Assembly (NCBI RefSeq): GCF_000498395.2
Contig: NZ_CP010979.1
Location: 5,738,501 to 5,802,500 of the forward strand
Direction of reading: 5' to 3'
Length of the DNA stretch: 64,000 nt
From: Pseudomonas putida S13.1.2
Lineage (GTDB): Bacteria; Pseudomonadota; Gammaproteobacteria; Pseudomonadales; Pseudomonadaceae
Positions within the stretch are counted from its first letter, which is position 1. The number at the start of each line of letters is the position of its first letter. Both the position numbers and the translations under genes were made by a program. The notes under the pieces are model-generated. The model made no database searches, had not been told where the DNA came from, and saw only the letters and a program-made list of their open reading frames with translations. Positions 9,363 through 17,419 of this stretch are shown here, in pieces.

Positions 9363-9457
9363 TGCCTGTTCTGGCCTCTTCGCGGGTGAACCCGCTCCCA
9401 CAGGTTGTGTGCATGACCTGTGGGAGCGGGTTCACCCGCGAAGAGGCCGGAGCAGGT
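9363..9457. repeat. REP palindrome pair upstream of the DUF1820 gene
   Basis: Inverted arms of about 41 bases (around 9363-9404 and 9416-9457) contain GCGGGTGAACCCGC. They lie between the divergent ybeZ and DUF1820 starts and end about 40 bases before the DUF1820 ATG, an unusual place for REPs, which normally follow genes. Confidence 0.9.
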
Positions 9458-9499
9458 ATCATGCCTGCCTTTTCTTACGCATGTGTTATCCCTCCCATC

Positions 9500-9826
9500 A
9501 TGAGCAAACGCGAACCTGCCATCTATAAAGTGATCTTCCTCAACCAGGGGCAGGTCTTCGAGATGTATGCCAAGCAGATCTATCAAAGCGACCTGTGGGG
9601 CTTTCTGGAAATCGAGGAGTTCGTGTTCGGCGAGCGCTCGCAACTGGTGGTGGACCCGAGCGAGGAGAAGCTCAAGAGCCAGTTCGAGGGGGTAATCCGC
9701 AGTTTCGTGCCAATGCACTCGATCGTGCGAATCGACGAAGTCGAGCGCCTGGGCACGGCAAAGATCAGCGAAGCCAAGGGCGGCGGCAATGTGATGCCGT
9801 TCCCGATGCCAATGCCGGAAAAATAA
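9500..9826 (+). CDS. DUF1820 family protein
   Basis: A 108-residue cytoplasmic protein of unknown function, recognised as DUF1820 by its opening KREPAIYKVIFLNQGQVFE and by VRIDEVERLGTAKI. The C-terminus is glycine and proline/methionine rich (MPFPMPMP). The ATG at 9500 begins the conserved part; upstream in-frame sequence runs through the REP pair and is unlikely to be coding. The gene is convergent with the Sel1-repeat gene, with only 3 bases between stops. Confidence 0.85.
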   Translation: MSKREPAIYKVIFLNQGQVFEMYAKQIYQSDLWGFLEIEEFVFGERSQLVVDPSEEKLKSQFEGVIRSFVPMHSIVRIDEVERLGTAKISEAKGGGNVMPFPMPMPEK

Positions 9827-9829
9827 CCC

Positions 9830-10375
9830 TCAGGGGAGCGGCGAGAACGGCGTGCGCCCTTCGGCGTTTTGCAGTTCCAGCAGGTATTTGCGGAAGATCT
9901 GGCCGAGCACCTGGGTGGCATGCTCCAGCTCGTCGCGGGGCATTTGCTCGGTGACTTCGTCGGCCATGTCCAATGCATCTTCGGCACCGTTGACCGCGGC
10001 CATCTTCAGCAGGATGTAGGCCTGCACGTTGTTGGCCTTGACCCCTTCGCCATGGAAGAACATGGCACCCAGGCGGTACTGGGCGTCGGCCTGGCCTTGC
10101 AGCGAAGCCTTCTGGAACCAGTCCAGGGCTTTGTCGAGGTTTTTCGGGGTTTGCGTGTAGTAGTACTCGCCCAGTTCGAATTGTGCCTGGGCATCCCCCG
10201 CAGTTGCCGTCTGCTCGCAGGCCTTGAGGGCGTTTGCCAGGTCTTCAGGCTGAACATTCAAGGTGCAGCGGCCCGTCGCCGGAATAAGCAACGAGTTACC
10301 GCCCTCCGCCAAGGCCAGCAGGGGCTGAAGAAGCAACAGGCAGCCCAGGGTCAGGGCGCGGCCGGTGCGGTTCAT
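9830..10375 (-). CDS. Exported Sel1/TPR-repeat protein
   Basis: A 181-residue protein with a clear signal peptide (MNRTGRALTLGCLLLLQPLLALA, cleavage near residue 23) and about two to three Sel1-like repeats (AQFELGEYYYTQ, AQYRLGAMFFHGEG, AYILLKMAAVNG) at residues ~60-140. Such repeats form helical scaffolds for protein contacts; the partner is unknown. It is probably periplasmic. The start at 10375 is set by the signal peptide. It lies downstream of hemL on the same strand, beyond a single REP. Confidence 0.8.
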   Translation of the reverse strand: MNRTGRALTLGCLLLLQPLLALAEGGNSLLIPATGRCTLNVQPEDLANALKACEQTATAGDAQAQFELGEYYYTQTPKNLDKALDWFQKASLQGQADAQYRLGAMFFHGEGVKANNVQAYILLKMAAVNGAEDALDMADEVTEQMPRDELEHATQVLGQIFRKYLLELQNAEGRTPFSPLP

Positions 10376-10513
10376 GGGGATCGACTTACCTCTGCAAAGC
10401 TGCGGCCAATGTCTCTGGTGGCACATTATGGGATAAGCAGCGCCAACCTTACAAAGTTTTACTCGAATTTCTGCTTGGTTGGGGAAGTCAGCTGATTGTG
10501 CATGCGTAATTAT

Positions 10514-10568
10514 TGCCTGTACCGGCCTCTTCTCGGGGCAAGCCCGCTCCCACAGAGGCCGGTGCAGG
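10514..10568. repeat. Single REP element after hemL
   Basis: A REP-type hairpin with CCGGCCTCTT, GCAAGCCCGC and an inverted GGCCGGTGCAGGC end. It lies 7 bases beyond the hemL stop and is the likely transcript end for thiD-thiE-hemL. Confidence 0.8.
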
Positions 10569-10575
10569 CTGGCAA

Positions 10576-11859
10576 TTACTTCAGCGCTGCAAAGGCCTTT
10601 TCAGCCGCATCCAGGGTGATCTGCAGCTCTTTGTCGCCATGGGCGATGGAGGTGAAGCCCGCCTCGAACGCGCTGGGTGCCAGGTACACGCCGCCATCCA
10701 GCATCAAATGGAAGAAGCGCTTGAAGCGCTCGGCATCGCTGCTCATCACGTCTTCGAAGGTGACGATGTCGTCGGCGCCGCTGAAGTACAGGCCGAACAT
10801 GGCACCCGCCTGGGTGGTGACGAACGGTATGCCAGCAGCATCGGCACGTTGTTGCAGGCCATCGAGCATGCGGCTGGTGTAGTCGGTCAGCTCGGCGTGG
10901 AAGCCCGGGCGGCTGATCAGCTTCAGGGTAGTGAGGCCGGCGGCCATGGCCAGCGGGTTGCCCGACAGGGTGCCGGCCTGGTAGACCGGGCCGAGTGGGG
11001 CGATGCAGCCCATGATTTCGCGTTTGCCGCCGAAGCAGCCGACCGGCATGCCGCCACCGACGATCTTGCCGAAGGTGGACAGGTCCGGCTTGATGCCATA
11101 GTGGCCTTGGGCGCCGCCCAGCGATACGCGGAAGCCGGTCATCACTTCGTCAAAGATCAGTACCACGCCGTGTTTGTCGCACTGCTCGCGCAGGCCTTCA
11201 AGGAAGCCCGGCGCCGGGGGTACACAGTTCATGTTGCCGGCCACGGGCTCGACGATGATGCACGCCACCGTCTGGCCAACGTCGGCCAGGGTTTTCTCGA
11301 CCGCGGCGATGTCGTTGAACGGCAGGGTCAGGGTGTGCTTGGCGAAGTCTGCCGGCACGCCGGCCGAGCTTGGTACGCCCTGGGTCAGCAGGCCGGAGCC
11401 GGCTTTTACCAGCAGGCTGTCGGAGTGGCCGTGGTAGCAGCCTTCGAACTTGATGATGGCGTCACGGCCGGTGTAACCACGGGCCAGACGGATGGCGCTC
11501 ATGGTGGCTTCGGTGCCCGAGCTGACCATGCGGACCATTTCCATGGACGGCACCAGCGAGCAGACCAGGTCGGCCATGTCGGTTTCCATGGCGGTGGGTG
11601 CGCCGTAGGACAGGCCGTGCTCCAGCTGCTTGCGTACCGAGTCCAGTACGTCCGGGTGGCCGTGGCCGAGGATCATCGGGCCCCAGGAGCCGACGTAGTC
11701 GACGTAGCGCTTGTCGTCCTCGTCAACGACATAGGCGCCTTCGGCATGCTTGAAGAACAGTGGCGTGCCGCCAACGCTCTTGAAAGCGCGGACCGGCGAG
11801 TTGACGCCGCCTGGGATGTGCTTCTGGGCTTTGGCGAACAGGTCTTCGGAACGGGACAT
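10576..11859 (-). CDS. hemL: Glutamate-1-semialdehyde 2,1-aminomutase
   Basis: PLP enzyme of the C5 heme pathway that converts glutamate-1-semialdehyde to 5-aminolevulinate. The 427-residue product matches the family length. Visible hallmarks are PGGVNSPVRAF near the start, GSWGPMILGH, the substrate-loop region SSGTEATMSAIRLARG, and the cofactor lysine region TFGKIVGGGMPVG (~residues 260-272). The ATG at 11859 follows thiE by 17 bases, giving the operon thiD-thiE-hemL, conserved in pseudomonads. Confidence 0.97.
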   Translation of the reverse strand: MSRSEDLFAKAQKHIPGGVNSPVRAFKSVGGTPLFFKHAEGAYVVDEDDKRYVDYVGSWGPMILGHGHPDVLDSVRKQLEHGLSYGAPTAMETDMADLVCSLVPSMEMVRMVSSGTEATMSAIRLARGYTGRDAIIKFEGCYHGHSDSLLVKAGSGLLTQGVPSSAGVPADFAKHTLTLPFNDIAAVEKTLADVGQTVACIIVEPVAGNMNCVPPAPGFLEGLREQCDKHGVVLIFDEVMTGFRVSLGGAQGHYGIKPDLSTFGKIVGGGMPVGCFGGKREIMGCIAPLGPVYQAGTLSGNPLAMAAGLTTLKLISRPGFHAELTDYTSRMLDGLQQRADAAGIPFVTTQAGAMFGLYFSGADDIVTFEDVMSSDAERFKRFFHLMLDGGVYLAPSAFEAGFTSIAHGDKELQITLDAAEKAFAALK

Positions 11860-11876
11860 GAAAGGTTCTCTCGAAA

Positions 11877-12500
11877 TCAGGATGCGAACAAGGCGTTGAA
11901 GGCGCGGGCGCGGCGGGTGACTTCTTGCGCGCTGTCGGCACCGAACAGGCCATGGATCACCGCCAGCAGGTCGGCACCGTGGGCGACCAGCGGGGCGGCG
12001 TTGTCGAGGGTGATGCCGCCGATCACGGCAATGGGCAGTTTCACCTGGGCACGCGCCTGCTCCAGCAGTTCAACGTTGGCGGCGGGCGCGCCCGGCTTGG
12101 TAACGGAATTGAAGAAGCGGCCAAAGGCGACGTAGCTGGCACCTTCGCTGGCGGCCTGGGCGGCCAGCTCGAGGCTGGCGTGGCAGGTGGAGCCGATGAT
12201 CGCCCGGCGGCCGAGCAGGGCGCGGGCCGGGGTCAGCGGGCCGTCAGTCTGGCCCAGGTGTACGCCGACGCCCAGGCGCGCGGCCAGTTCGGCGTCATCG
12301 TTGATGAGCAGCTGGGTGCCGTAGCGCTCGCAGAGCTTCATCAGCCCTTCGGCTTCACGCAGGCGGCGCGCCGCGTCGTCACTTTTGTCGCGGTACTGCA
12401 GCAGGCACACGCCGCCTTCTAGTGCCGCCTCGACATGGGACAGGAGACGGCCAGCGAGCAGCTGGCTGTCGGTGATGGCGTACAGACCGCGTAGCTTCAT
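11877..12500 (-). CDS. thiE: Thiamine-phosphate synthase
   Basis: Joins the pyrimidine and thiazole halves of thiamine to give thiamine monophosphate. The 207-residue TIM-barrel product contains YAITDSQLL at the start, LQYRDK (pyrophosphate binding), LLINDDAELA, GVHLGQTD, and VAFGRFFNSVTK. The ATG at 12500 begins MKLRGLYAIT, the usual start, and residues encoded upstream are non-homologous. It is 13 bases after thiD and 17 before hemL. Confidence 0.95.
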   Translation of the reverse strand: MKLRGLYAITDSQLLAGRLLSHVEAALEGGVCLLQYRDKSDDAARRLREAEGLMKLCERYGTQLLINDDAELAARLGVGVHLGQTDGPLTPARALLGRRAIIGSTCHASLELAAQAASEGASYVAFGRFFNSVTKPGAPAANVELLEQARAQVKLPIAVIGGITLDNAAPLVAHGADLLAVIHGLFGADSAQEVTRRARAFNALFAS

Positions 12501-12513
12501 TGAAGGCCTCGTA

Positions 12514-13311
12514 TCAGGAGCAGAAGTCCAGGGGCAGGCGGCGCGGCACATACTGGCCCCGGCCCAGCTGCTCGGCGTCACGCAGGGTGCGCCAGGTGTA
12601 GTCCAGGGCGCTGCGCACGGCGCTTTCCAGCTGCTCGCCGAGGGCCAGGCGGCCAGCCAGGGCGCTGGCCAGGGTGCAGCCCGAGCCGTGATAGCTGCCT
12701 GGCAGGCGCTGGCAGGTCCAGGTGTGGTGCTGACCGTCCTGGGTGTACAGGCGGTTGTGAATTTCGTCTTCGTCGCCGTGACCGCCGGTAATCAGCAGGT
12801 GTCTACAGAACGGCAGCAGCTTTTCGGCACATTCGTCGGCGGTGCCTTCGGGCAGTTCGGCGAGGATGCGGGCTTCTGGCAGGTTTGGTGTGGCAATGGT
12901 CGCCAGCGGCAGCAGGCGTTCGCGCACGGCGTAGCCCACTTCGTCCTTGCCCAGACGGCCACCGCCGCCAGCACGCAGGACCGGGTCGCAAACCAGCGGC
13001 AGGTGCGGGTGGGCGGCCAGCAGTTCGGCGACGGTGTCGACCATCTCGATCGAGCCGAGCATGCCCAGCTTGACGGCGGTCACCGTGGAGTCGGCCAGTA
13101 CGGCATTGGCCTGGGCCAGTACCCACTCGCGGTCGAGCACGCGGAAGTCGGAAACGTTGACGGTATCCTGCACGGTCAGGGCGGTCACTGCGGGTGCAGC
13201 GTGACAGCCTTGGGCGATCAGGGCTTCGATATCTGCCTGCAGGCCGGCGCCGCCACTGGGGTCGTGGCCGGAGAGACAGAGGACAACGGGGCGGGAGCTG
13301 TAGGTATTCAT
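12514..13311 (-). CDS. thiD: Hydroxymethylpyrimidine (phosphate) kinase
   Basis: Phosphorylates hydroxymethylpyrimidine and its monophosphate in thiamine synthesis. The 265-residue ribokinase-fold protein has VLCLSGHDPSGGAGLQADIE near the start (substrate site), VKLGMLGS, DPVLRAGGG, and the anion-hole and catalytic region LPGSYHGSGCTLASALA near the C-terminus. The ATG at 13311 (MNTYSSRP) is preferred to an upstream in-frame codon at 13332. No thiamine riboswitch was recognised in the 265-base gap upstream. Confidence 0.95.
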   Translation of the reverse strand: MNTYSSRPVVLCLSGHDPSGGAGLQADIEALIAQGCHAAPAVTALTVQDTVNVSDFRVLDREWVLAQANAVLADSTVTAVKLGMLGSIEMVDTVAELLAAHPHLPLVCDPVLRAGGGGRLGKDEVGYAVRERLLPLATIATPNLPEARILAELPEGTADECAEKLLPFCRHLLITGGHGDEDEIHNRLYTQDGQHHTWTCQRLPGSYHGSGCTLASALAGRLALGEQLESAVRSALDYTWRTLRDAEQLGRGQYVPRRLPLDFCS

Positions 13312-13576
13312 GGTCGGCGAGCTTACCACCAAACCTGTTTGGGCGGATCGTCCGACAAACGAGATTTACTGATCGATCGGTCAGATTTCTATTTGTGGCT
13401 CTGCTGAAAGTATTGATTTAGAGCGTTTTCTTTGGTTTTTGACATGACCGATTGCCAGGTTGGGAAGCTATGCTAGAGTGCTCGGATAACTCGACAAACG
13501 GGTTCTGCCGGATCACGTCGTCTCAAACGGATGGGAGGCTACCGCGACGCGACCGGACAGGCCATGCTGGGGCTGT

Positions 13577-15564
13577 ATGCGCTATTTGCTGATTGTGCTT
13601 CTGGGCTTGCTGCCCGTGCTGGCCGGAGCCGTCGATTTCGACGACGCTACCCGGCATCTTCCGTTGGGCAAGGCCATGCAGGTTTACGAAGACCTCGATG
13701 GCAGTGCCAGCATCGCCCAGGTCAGTGCCCCCGGGTTCGCCAAACATTTCCACCCCCACCACGAAGACGTGCTCAATGCCGGTTACTCCAGCTCGGTGTT
13801 CTGGCTCAAGGTCGAGCTGCGCCCTGTTGCCGCGCCCAGCGCTGCCCCACGGCAATGGTTGCTGGAGCTGGCCTATCCGCCGCTGGACCACATCGAGCTG
13901 TACCTGCCAGACGGCAAGGGTGGCTTTCGCCTGGCCCAGCGCACCGGCGATGCCTTGCCCTACGACAGCCGCCAGATCCGGCAGAACAACTACCTGTTCG
14001 AACTGCAACTGCCGCCTGGGCAGGTAACCACCGCCTATCTGCGCCTGCACAGTCAGGGCTCGGTGCAGGCGCCGCTGGCGCTATGGTCCGCCGAAGCCTA
14101 CATGGAGGAGCAGCCCACGCGCTTGTATGTACTGGGGATCATTTACGGCGTGTTGCTGGTGATGCTGGTGTACAACCTGTTCATCTACCTCAGCGTGCGC
14201 GACGTCAGCTACCTCTACTACATTCTCTATATCGCCTCGTTCGGTTTGTACCAGGTGTCGGTGAACGGTGCGGGCGTGGCCTACTTCTGGCCGGACAGCC
14301 CCTGGTGGGCGAACGCCTCGACGCCGCTGTTCATTGGTGCGGCAGGCCTGTTCGGCTGCCAGTTTGCCCGGCACTTCCTGCAACTGGGCAACATCAGCCG
14401 TGGCTTTGACCGGCTGCTGCAGCTACTGATGCTGGGCGGTGCGCTGGTGATGGTGCTGGCGGTGAGCATGCCCTACGGCAGTGCCCTGCGCATGGCCACG
14501 CTACTGGCTTTACTGTTCACCGTTAGCATCTTCAGCGCTGGCTTGTACGCCTGGTGGCGTGGCTTGCGCGTGGCGCGCTGGTTCATCATCGCCTGGACGG
14601 CGTTTCTGCTTGGAGGCCTGGTCAACACCTTGATGGTGCTGGGCTACCTGCCAAATGTGTTTATCACCATGTATGCCAGCCAGTTGGGTTCTGCGCTGGA
14701 GGTGGCATTGCTGTCGCTGGCGCTGGCCGACCGGATCAACAGCCTGCGTGAGCAACAGGCGCGAACCTTGCGCGAGACCGGGCGCACGCTGGAGCAACTG
14801 AACCTGGAACTGGCCAGGAGCAACCGCCTGAAAGACGAGTTCCTGGCCAGCGTGACCCATGAGCTGCGTACCCCGATGAATGGCGTTATCGGCTCGCTGG
14901 AACTGATGCACACCCTGCCGATGGGGGCCGAAATGGCCCAGTACCACCGCACGGCGGTGGGGTCTGCGCAAGGCATGATGGACATGGTCGACGCCATTCT
15001 TACCCTGTCCGAGCTGCAGGCAGGCCGCCTGCGCGCGCAGCCGGCGCCGTTCAGCCTGCGCGCACTGCTGCAGGGCTTGCGCGCCGGTTATGCCGGGCAG
15101 GCCCTGCGCAAAGGCTTGTACCTGAGCCTGGACATACCGGCCGACCTGCCGGACGGGCTGCTGGGTGACGGGAAGAAACTGGCCCAGTGCCTGGGCTGCC
15201 TGGTGGACAACGGTTTGAAGTTCACCCATCAGGGCGGGGTGATGATCCAGGTGCGCGGCCGCCGGTTGGGGCCGGGCGACCTGGCCTTGACCTTTACCGT
15301 CAGTGATAGCGGTATCGGCTTCGATGACCTGGAGCAGTCGACCCTGTACCAGCGGTTCTTCCAGGTCGACGGTTCGATGACCCGGCGGTATGGCGGCTTG
15401 GGGATTGGTTTGTCGATCTGCCGGCAGATGGGGGAGTTGCTGGGGCCAGGTTGGCGCATGAATCGACGCGCGGGTTGGGGAGCCGGTTTGAATTGAGTTT
15501 GAACGTGGCGATTTCGCAGGTGCAGATGACTCCGAATATCCAACAGACGAGGCGTTCGCTGTAG
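13577..15564 (+). pseudogene. ladS: LadS-like 7TM sensor histidine kinase, frameshifted and lacking a receiver domain
   Basis: Homologue of LadS, the hybrid sensor feeding the Gac/Rsm network. Seen in order: signal peptide (1-18), 7TMR-DISMED2 sensor (~20-165), seven membrane segments (~183-385), HisKA with His428 in SVTHELRTPMNG, and the ATPase boxes LVDNGLKF, DSGIGF and GGLGIGLSI. After LLG near residue 623 the frame is lost and stops at 15496. Reading one base back at the GGGG run (15442-15445) restores ATPase sequence (ARLAHES, then GLGSRFELSLNVA) to a stop at 15564. No receiver follows, whereas LadS of P. aeruginosa ends in one. Its place beside thiD matches PA3974/PA3975 as I recall. 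A sequencing error could explain the frameshift but not the missing domain. Confidence 0.8.
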
Positions 15565-15573
15565 GTTTTTATT

Positions 15574-15691
15574 GGGGCTGCTTTGCAGCCCTTCGCGGGC
15601 TCGCCCGCTCCCACAAGGATCGCGCACAGCTTGGGCTGAGCACAAAACCAGTGGGAGCGGGCGTGCCTGCGAAGGGCCGCGAAGCGGCCCC
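15574..15691. repeat. REP pair at the ladS/island junction
   Basis: Two inverted REP copies with outer arms GGGCTGCTTTGCAGCCC-like and GGGCCGCGAAGCGGCCC-like, and cores GCGGGCTCGCCCGC and GCGGGCGTGCCTGC. The pair starts 10 bases after the restored ladS stop and ends about 15 bases before the duplicated island unit. Confidence 0.88.
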
Positions 15692-15855
15692 AAGAGATTC
15701 ATTGGCTACGACGATTTCAGACTCTTCCTACGGCTCGGGGCTGGCAACTCGATCCCCTGCGAAATACCCTACAACCTCTGTCGACACGCGTCTGATTGTT
15801 CCTGCAAATCCCTCCCTCTAGGCTTTGCCTGTCGCTGACGGTTCAGCGATCGGGT

Positions 15856-16019
15856 GTGGAAACCTGGCAGTTCATAGGGTGCTTGTTGTCATGACAGCTG
15901 TACGCGGGAGGCTTTCGCCTACCGGGTTTGCCATATGCCTGGATTTCCACTCCGTGTGCAGCTGTCACCCCAATGTGTGGAAACTGACGGGTGGCACATA
16001 ACGATATGGTGCCCAATCG
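15856..16019 (+). promoter_or_regulatory. Structured RNA leader of DUF3077 gene, copy A
   Basis: Preceded by a CGCTGA-CGGT-TCAGCG hairpin (15833-15848). Stem 1: GTGGAAACC (15856-15864) with GGATTTCCAC (15941-15950). Stem 2: TGACAGCTGTACGCGG (15892-15907) with CCGTGTGCAGCTGTCA (15952-15967), 16 pairs counting G-U. Because stem 2 crosses stem 1, the fold is pseudoknot-like. A small hairpin AGGC-TTTC-GCCT lies at 15909-15920. A third GTGGAAAC (15977-15984) could compete for the stem-1 partner. Copy A has no good ribosome site before the ATG at 16020. Confidence 0.6.
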
Positions 16020-16280
16020 ATGACCGACGAAACCAAAACCACCCCAGGCGTAACCTATTTCTACCAAGGCGAAGGCCAAACCCATCCGCTGTTCCGCATA
16101 GCCGAAGGCATCCCCTGCCGCAGCGCCCGCGAGCAGGCCTCCGAGTTGATGGGCTATGCACGGGACTTGTCGCTGACTGGTTTGATGGATGGCGACCAGC
16201 AAATGATGTGGGCATCGCATTACTTCGCAGCCATGGCCAAGGCGCTGCTGGATGATGCCGAGCTGGGCTTGATGCGCTGA
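16020..16280 (+). CDS. DUF3077 family protein, copy A
   Basis: An 86-residue acidic cytoplasmic protein of the DUF3077 family, common in Pseudomonas and of unknown function. Hallmarks are TTPGVTYFYQGEGQTHPLF at the N-terminus and a helical second half ending MAKALLDDAELGLMR. It differs from copy B (19334-19594) at one residue only (Leu versus Gln in ARD-x-SLTG). It follows the structured leader directly, but a clear Shine-Dalgarno sequence is missing here, so expression may be weak. It is convergent with the toxin-immunity operon. Confidence 0.75.
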   Translation: MTDETKTTPGVTYFYQGEGQTHPLFRIAEGIPCRSAREQASELMGYARDLSLTGLMDGDQQMMWASHYFAAMAKALLDDAELGLMR

Positions 16281-16292
16281 CTTTTGTATTGG

Positions 16293-16388
16293 CTGTACCG
16301 GCCCTTTCGCGGGTGAACCCGCTCCCACAGGAATTGTGCATAGATTGAAAGATGCGCTATCACTGTGGGAATCGGTGCCCCGCGGTGA
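16293..16388. repeat. REP element with a decayed partner
   Basis: An intact REP (16293-16330, core GCGGGTGAACCCGC) follows DUF3077 copy A. The inverted partner at ~16362-16388 (TGTGGGAATCGGTGCCCCGC) has lost its symmetry. The equivalent pair in unit B (19605-19705) is better preserved, so unit A has decayed here. Confidence 0.75.
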
Positions 16389-16416
16389 GTCCTCAAGCAG
16401 GGCTAGGTAGCGCGGG

Positions 16417-17022
16417 TTAAGGCATCAATGCTCCGTAAGCCGACAAAAACCCAAAAAGAGCGGTGATGGGCATCCAGCAGATAATCAGCCATAGAACATT
16501 TGCCCAAGTTATTTTTGAATTTTCAAACCCGCACGCATCACCCTCGCAAATATTGATTGCTTGTTGTATCTGCACCATTGCTACCGAGAAAAAGGTGGTG
16601 TAGAGGAGTGTGAGCATAATCGGGATTATGGTGAAAAAAGAGAGCGGCAGGTTGCTCAGTACTTTTTCGGATATATAAAATTCCCAGCCCACTATCAGTA
16701 GGATGGGTGCGTACACCATCAGAGTGACACCGACCGCACTACCTTCTGCAGACCGATTCGCTTGAGTACAGCGAGCGACGATTTTTTTCATCAAGAAGAA
16801 TATTGTCAAGGCGCTGAATATTGTACAAAGCAGCGGGATGAGTCTGAGGCCATGCTGACCTCTAATGAGCAACCAGTGTCGATAGTACCAATAATAAAGG
16901 TACAGGCCCATTGATAAGGATGCCATAATTATGAGTTTTGAAATGGACGTGACATGGAGTTGCGTTTTTTGGGGGTGTGAGGTGATTGGCGATTCGGGGC
17001 GGTGGTTCTGGTCAGAGGTCAC
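16417..17022 (-). CDS. Multi-pass membrane protein (DUF4234-like), unit A only
   Basis: A 201-residue inner-membrane protein with about four or five hydrophobic segments. Its first membrane segment (SISKLIIMASLSMGLYLYYW) resembles the DUF4234 pattern of a hydrophobic helix followed by an aromatic YYWYYRHW. The gene starts at a GTG, is more AT-rich than the surrounding genome, and lies 22 bases after the immunity-like gene on the same strand, so it is probably third in a toxin-immunity-membrane-protein operon. Unit B lacks it. It may be an accessory immunity factor or a passenger; no function is shown. Confidence 0.65.
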   Translation of the reverse strand: MTSDQNHRPESPITSHPQKTQLHVTSISKLIIMASLSMGLYLYYWYYRHWLLIRGQHGLRLIPLLCTIFSALTIFFLMKKIVARCTQANRSAEGSAVGVTLMVYAPILLIVGWEFYISEKVLSNLPLSFFTIIPIMLTLLYTTFFSVAMVQIQQAINICEGDACGFENSKITWANVLWLIICWMPITALFGFLSAYGALMP

Positions 17023-17044
17023 AAGGGGGCTCTCAGGTCGGCTA

Positions 17045-17419
17045 TTAGATGAAGAAGTTTACGGCTATCCAGATGATGCCGATGATGTTCAGTGATGATG
17101 AAATAAGTATTTTGCTTTTTAGCTTCTTAGGGAATTGTCGGTAGTCTCGCTCATCCATAAGCCCTCTACGAATACTTGAAGTTGGTGATCCGATGGCGCC
17201 AGCGATTACAGAAATGACTAGCACTCTGGAGCCAATTTTTTTCTCCCCCCACATGGCAGTCGCAAATGGAAGGCACGCACTCCGTTGGAGTGCCGAGGTC
17301 ATCTCTTTATATTGGCGAGAGCAGGCGATATGAACATCAGAAGCAAGCCCGATTAAAATTAGGCATGCAGGTGTTGCTAGCAACAATAGTCTTAGCTTTA
17401 AGTCAAGATGCTCAATCAT
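17045..17419 (-). CDS. Putative membrane immunity protein, copy A
   Basis: A 124-residue protein with three likely membrane helices (LRLLLLATPACLILIGLA, RVLVISVIAGAIGS, ISSSLNIIGIIWIAVNFF). I recognise no named family. Its start overlaps the stop of the PAAR toxin gene by 8 bases, the classic toxin-immunity arrangement, and its membrane location suits protection from a pore-forming toxin. The ATG at 17419 is preferred to a TTG at 17425 because GAGG lies about 9 bases before it. Copy B at 19743-20129 is clearly homologous, with the middle region (CSRQYKEMTSALQRSACLPF) identical. Confidence 0.7.
   Translation of the reverse strand: MIEHLDLKLRLLLLATPACLILIGLASDVHIACSRQYKEMTSALQRSACLPFATAMWGEKKIGSRVLVISVIAGAIGSPTSSIRRGLMDERDYRQFPKKLKSKILISSSLNIIGIIWIAVNFFI

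Noticed and set aside
13312..13576. Thiamine riboswitch upstream of thiD
   Set aside because: The conserved CUGAGA and ACCUGAUCUGG-type elements were not seen on the minus strand.
15856..16019. Leader considered as an integron attC site
   Set aside because: It lies before, not after, its gene; no integrase is present and the RYYYAAC/GTTRRRY core pattern was not found.
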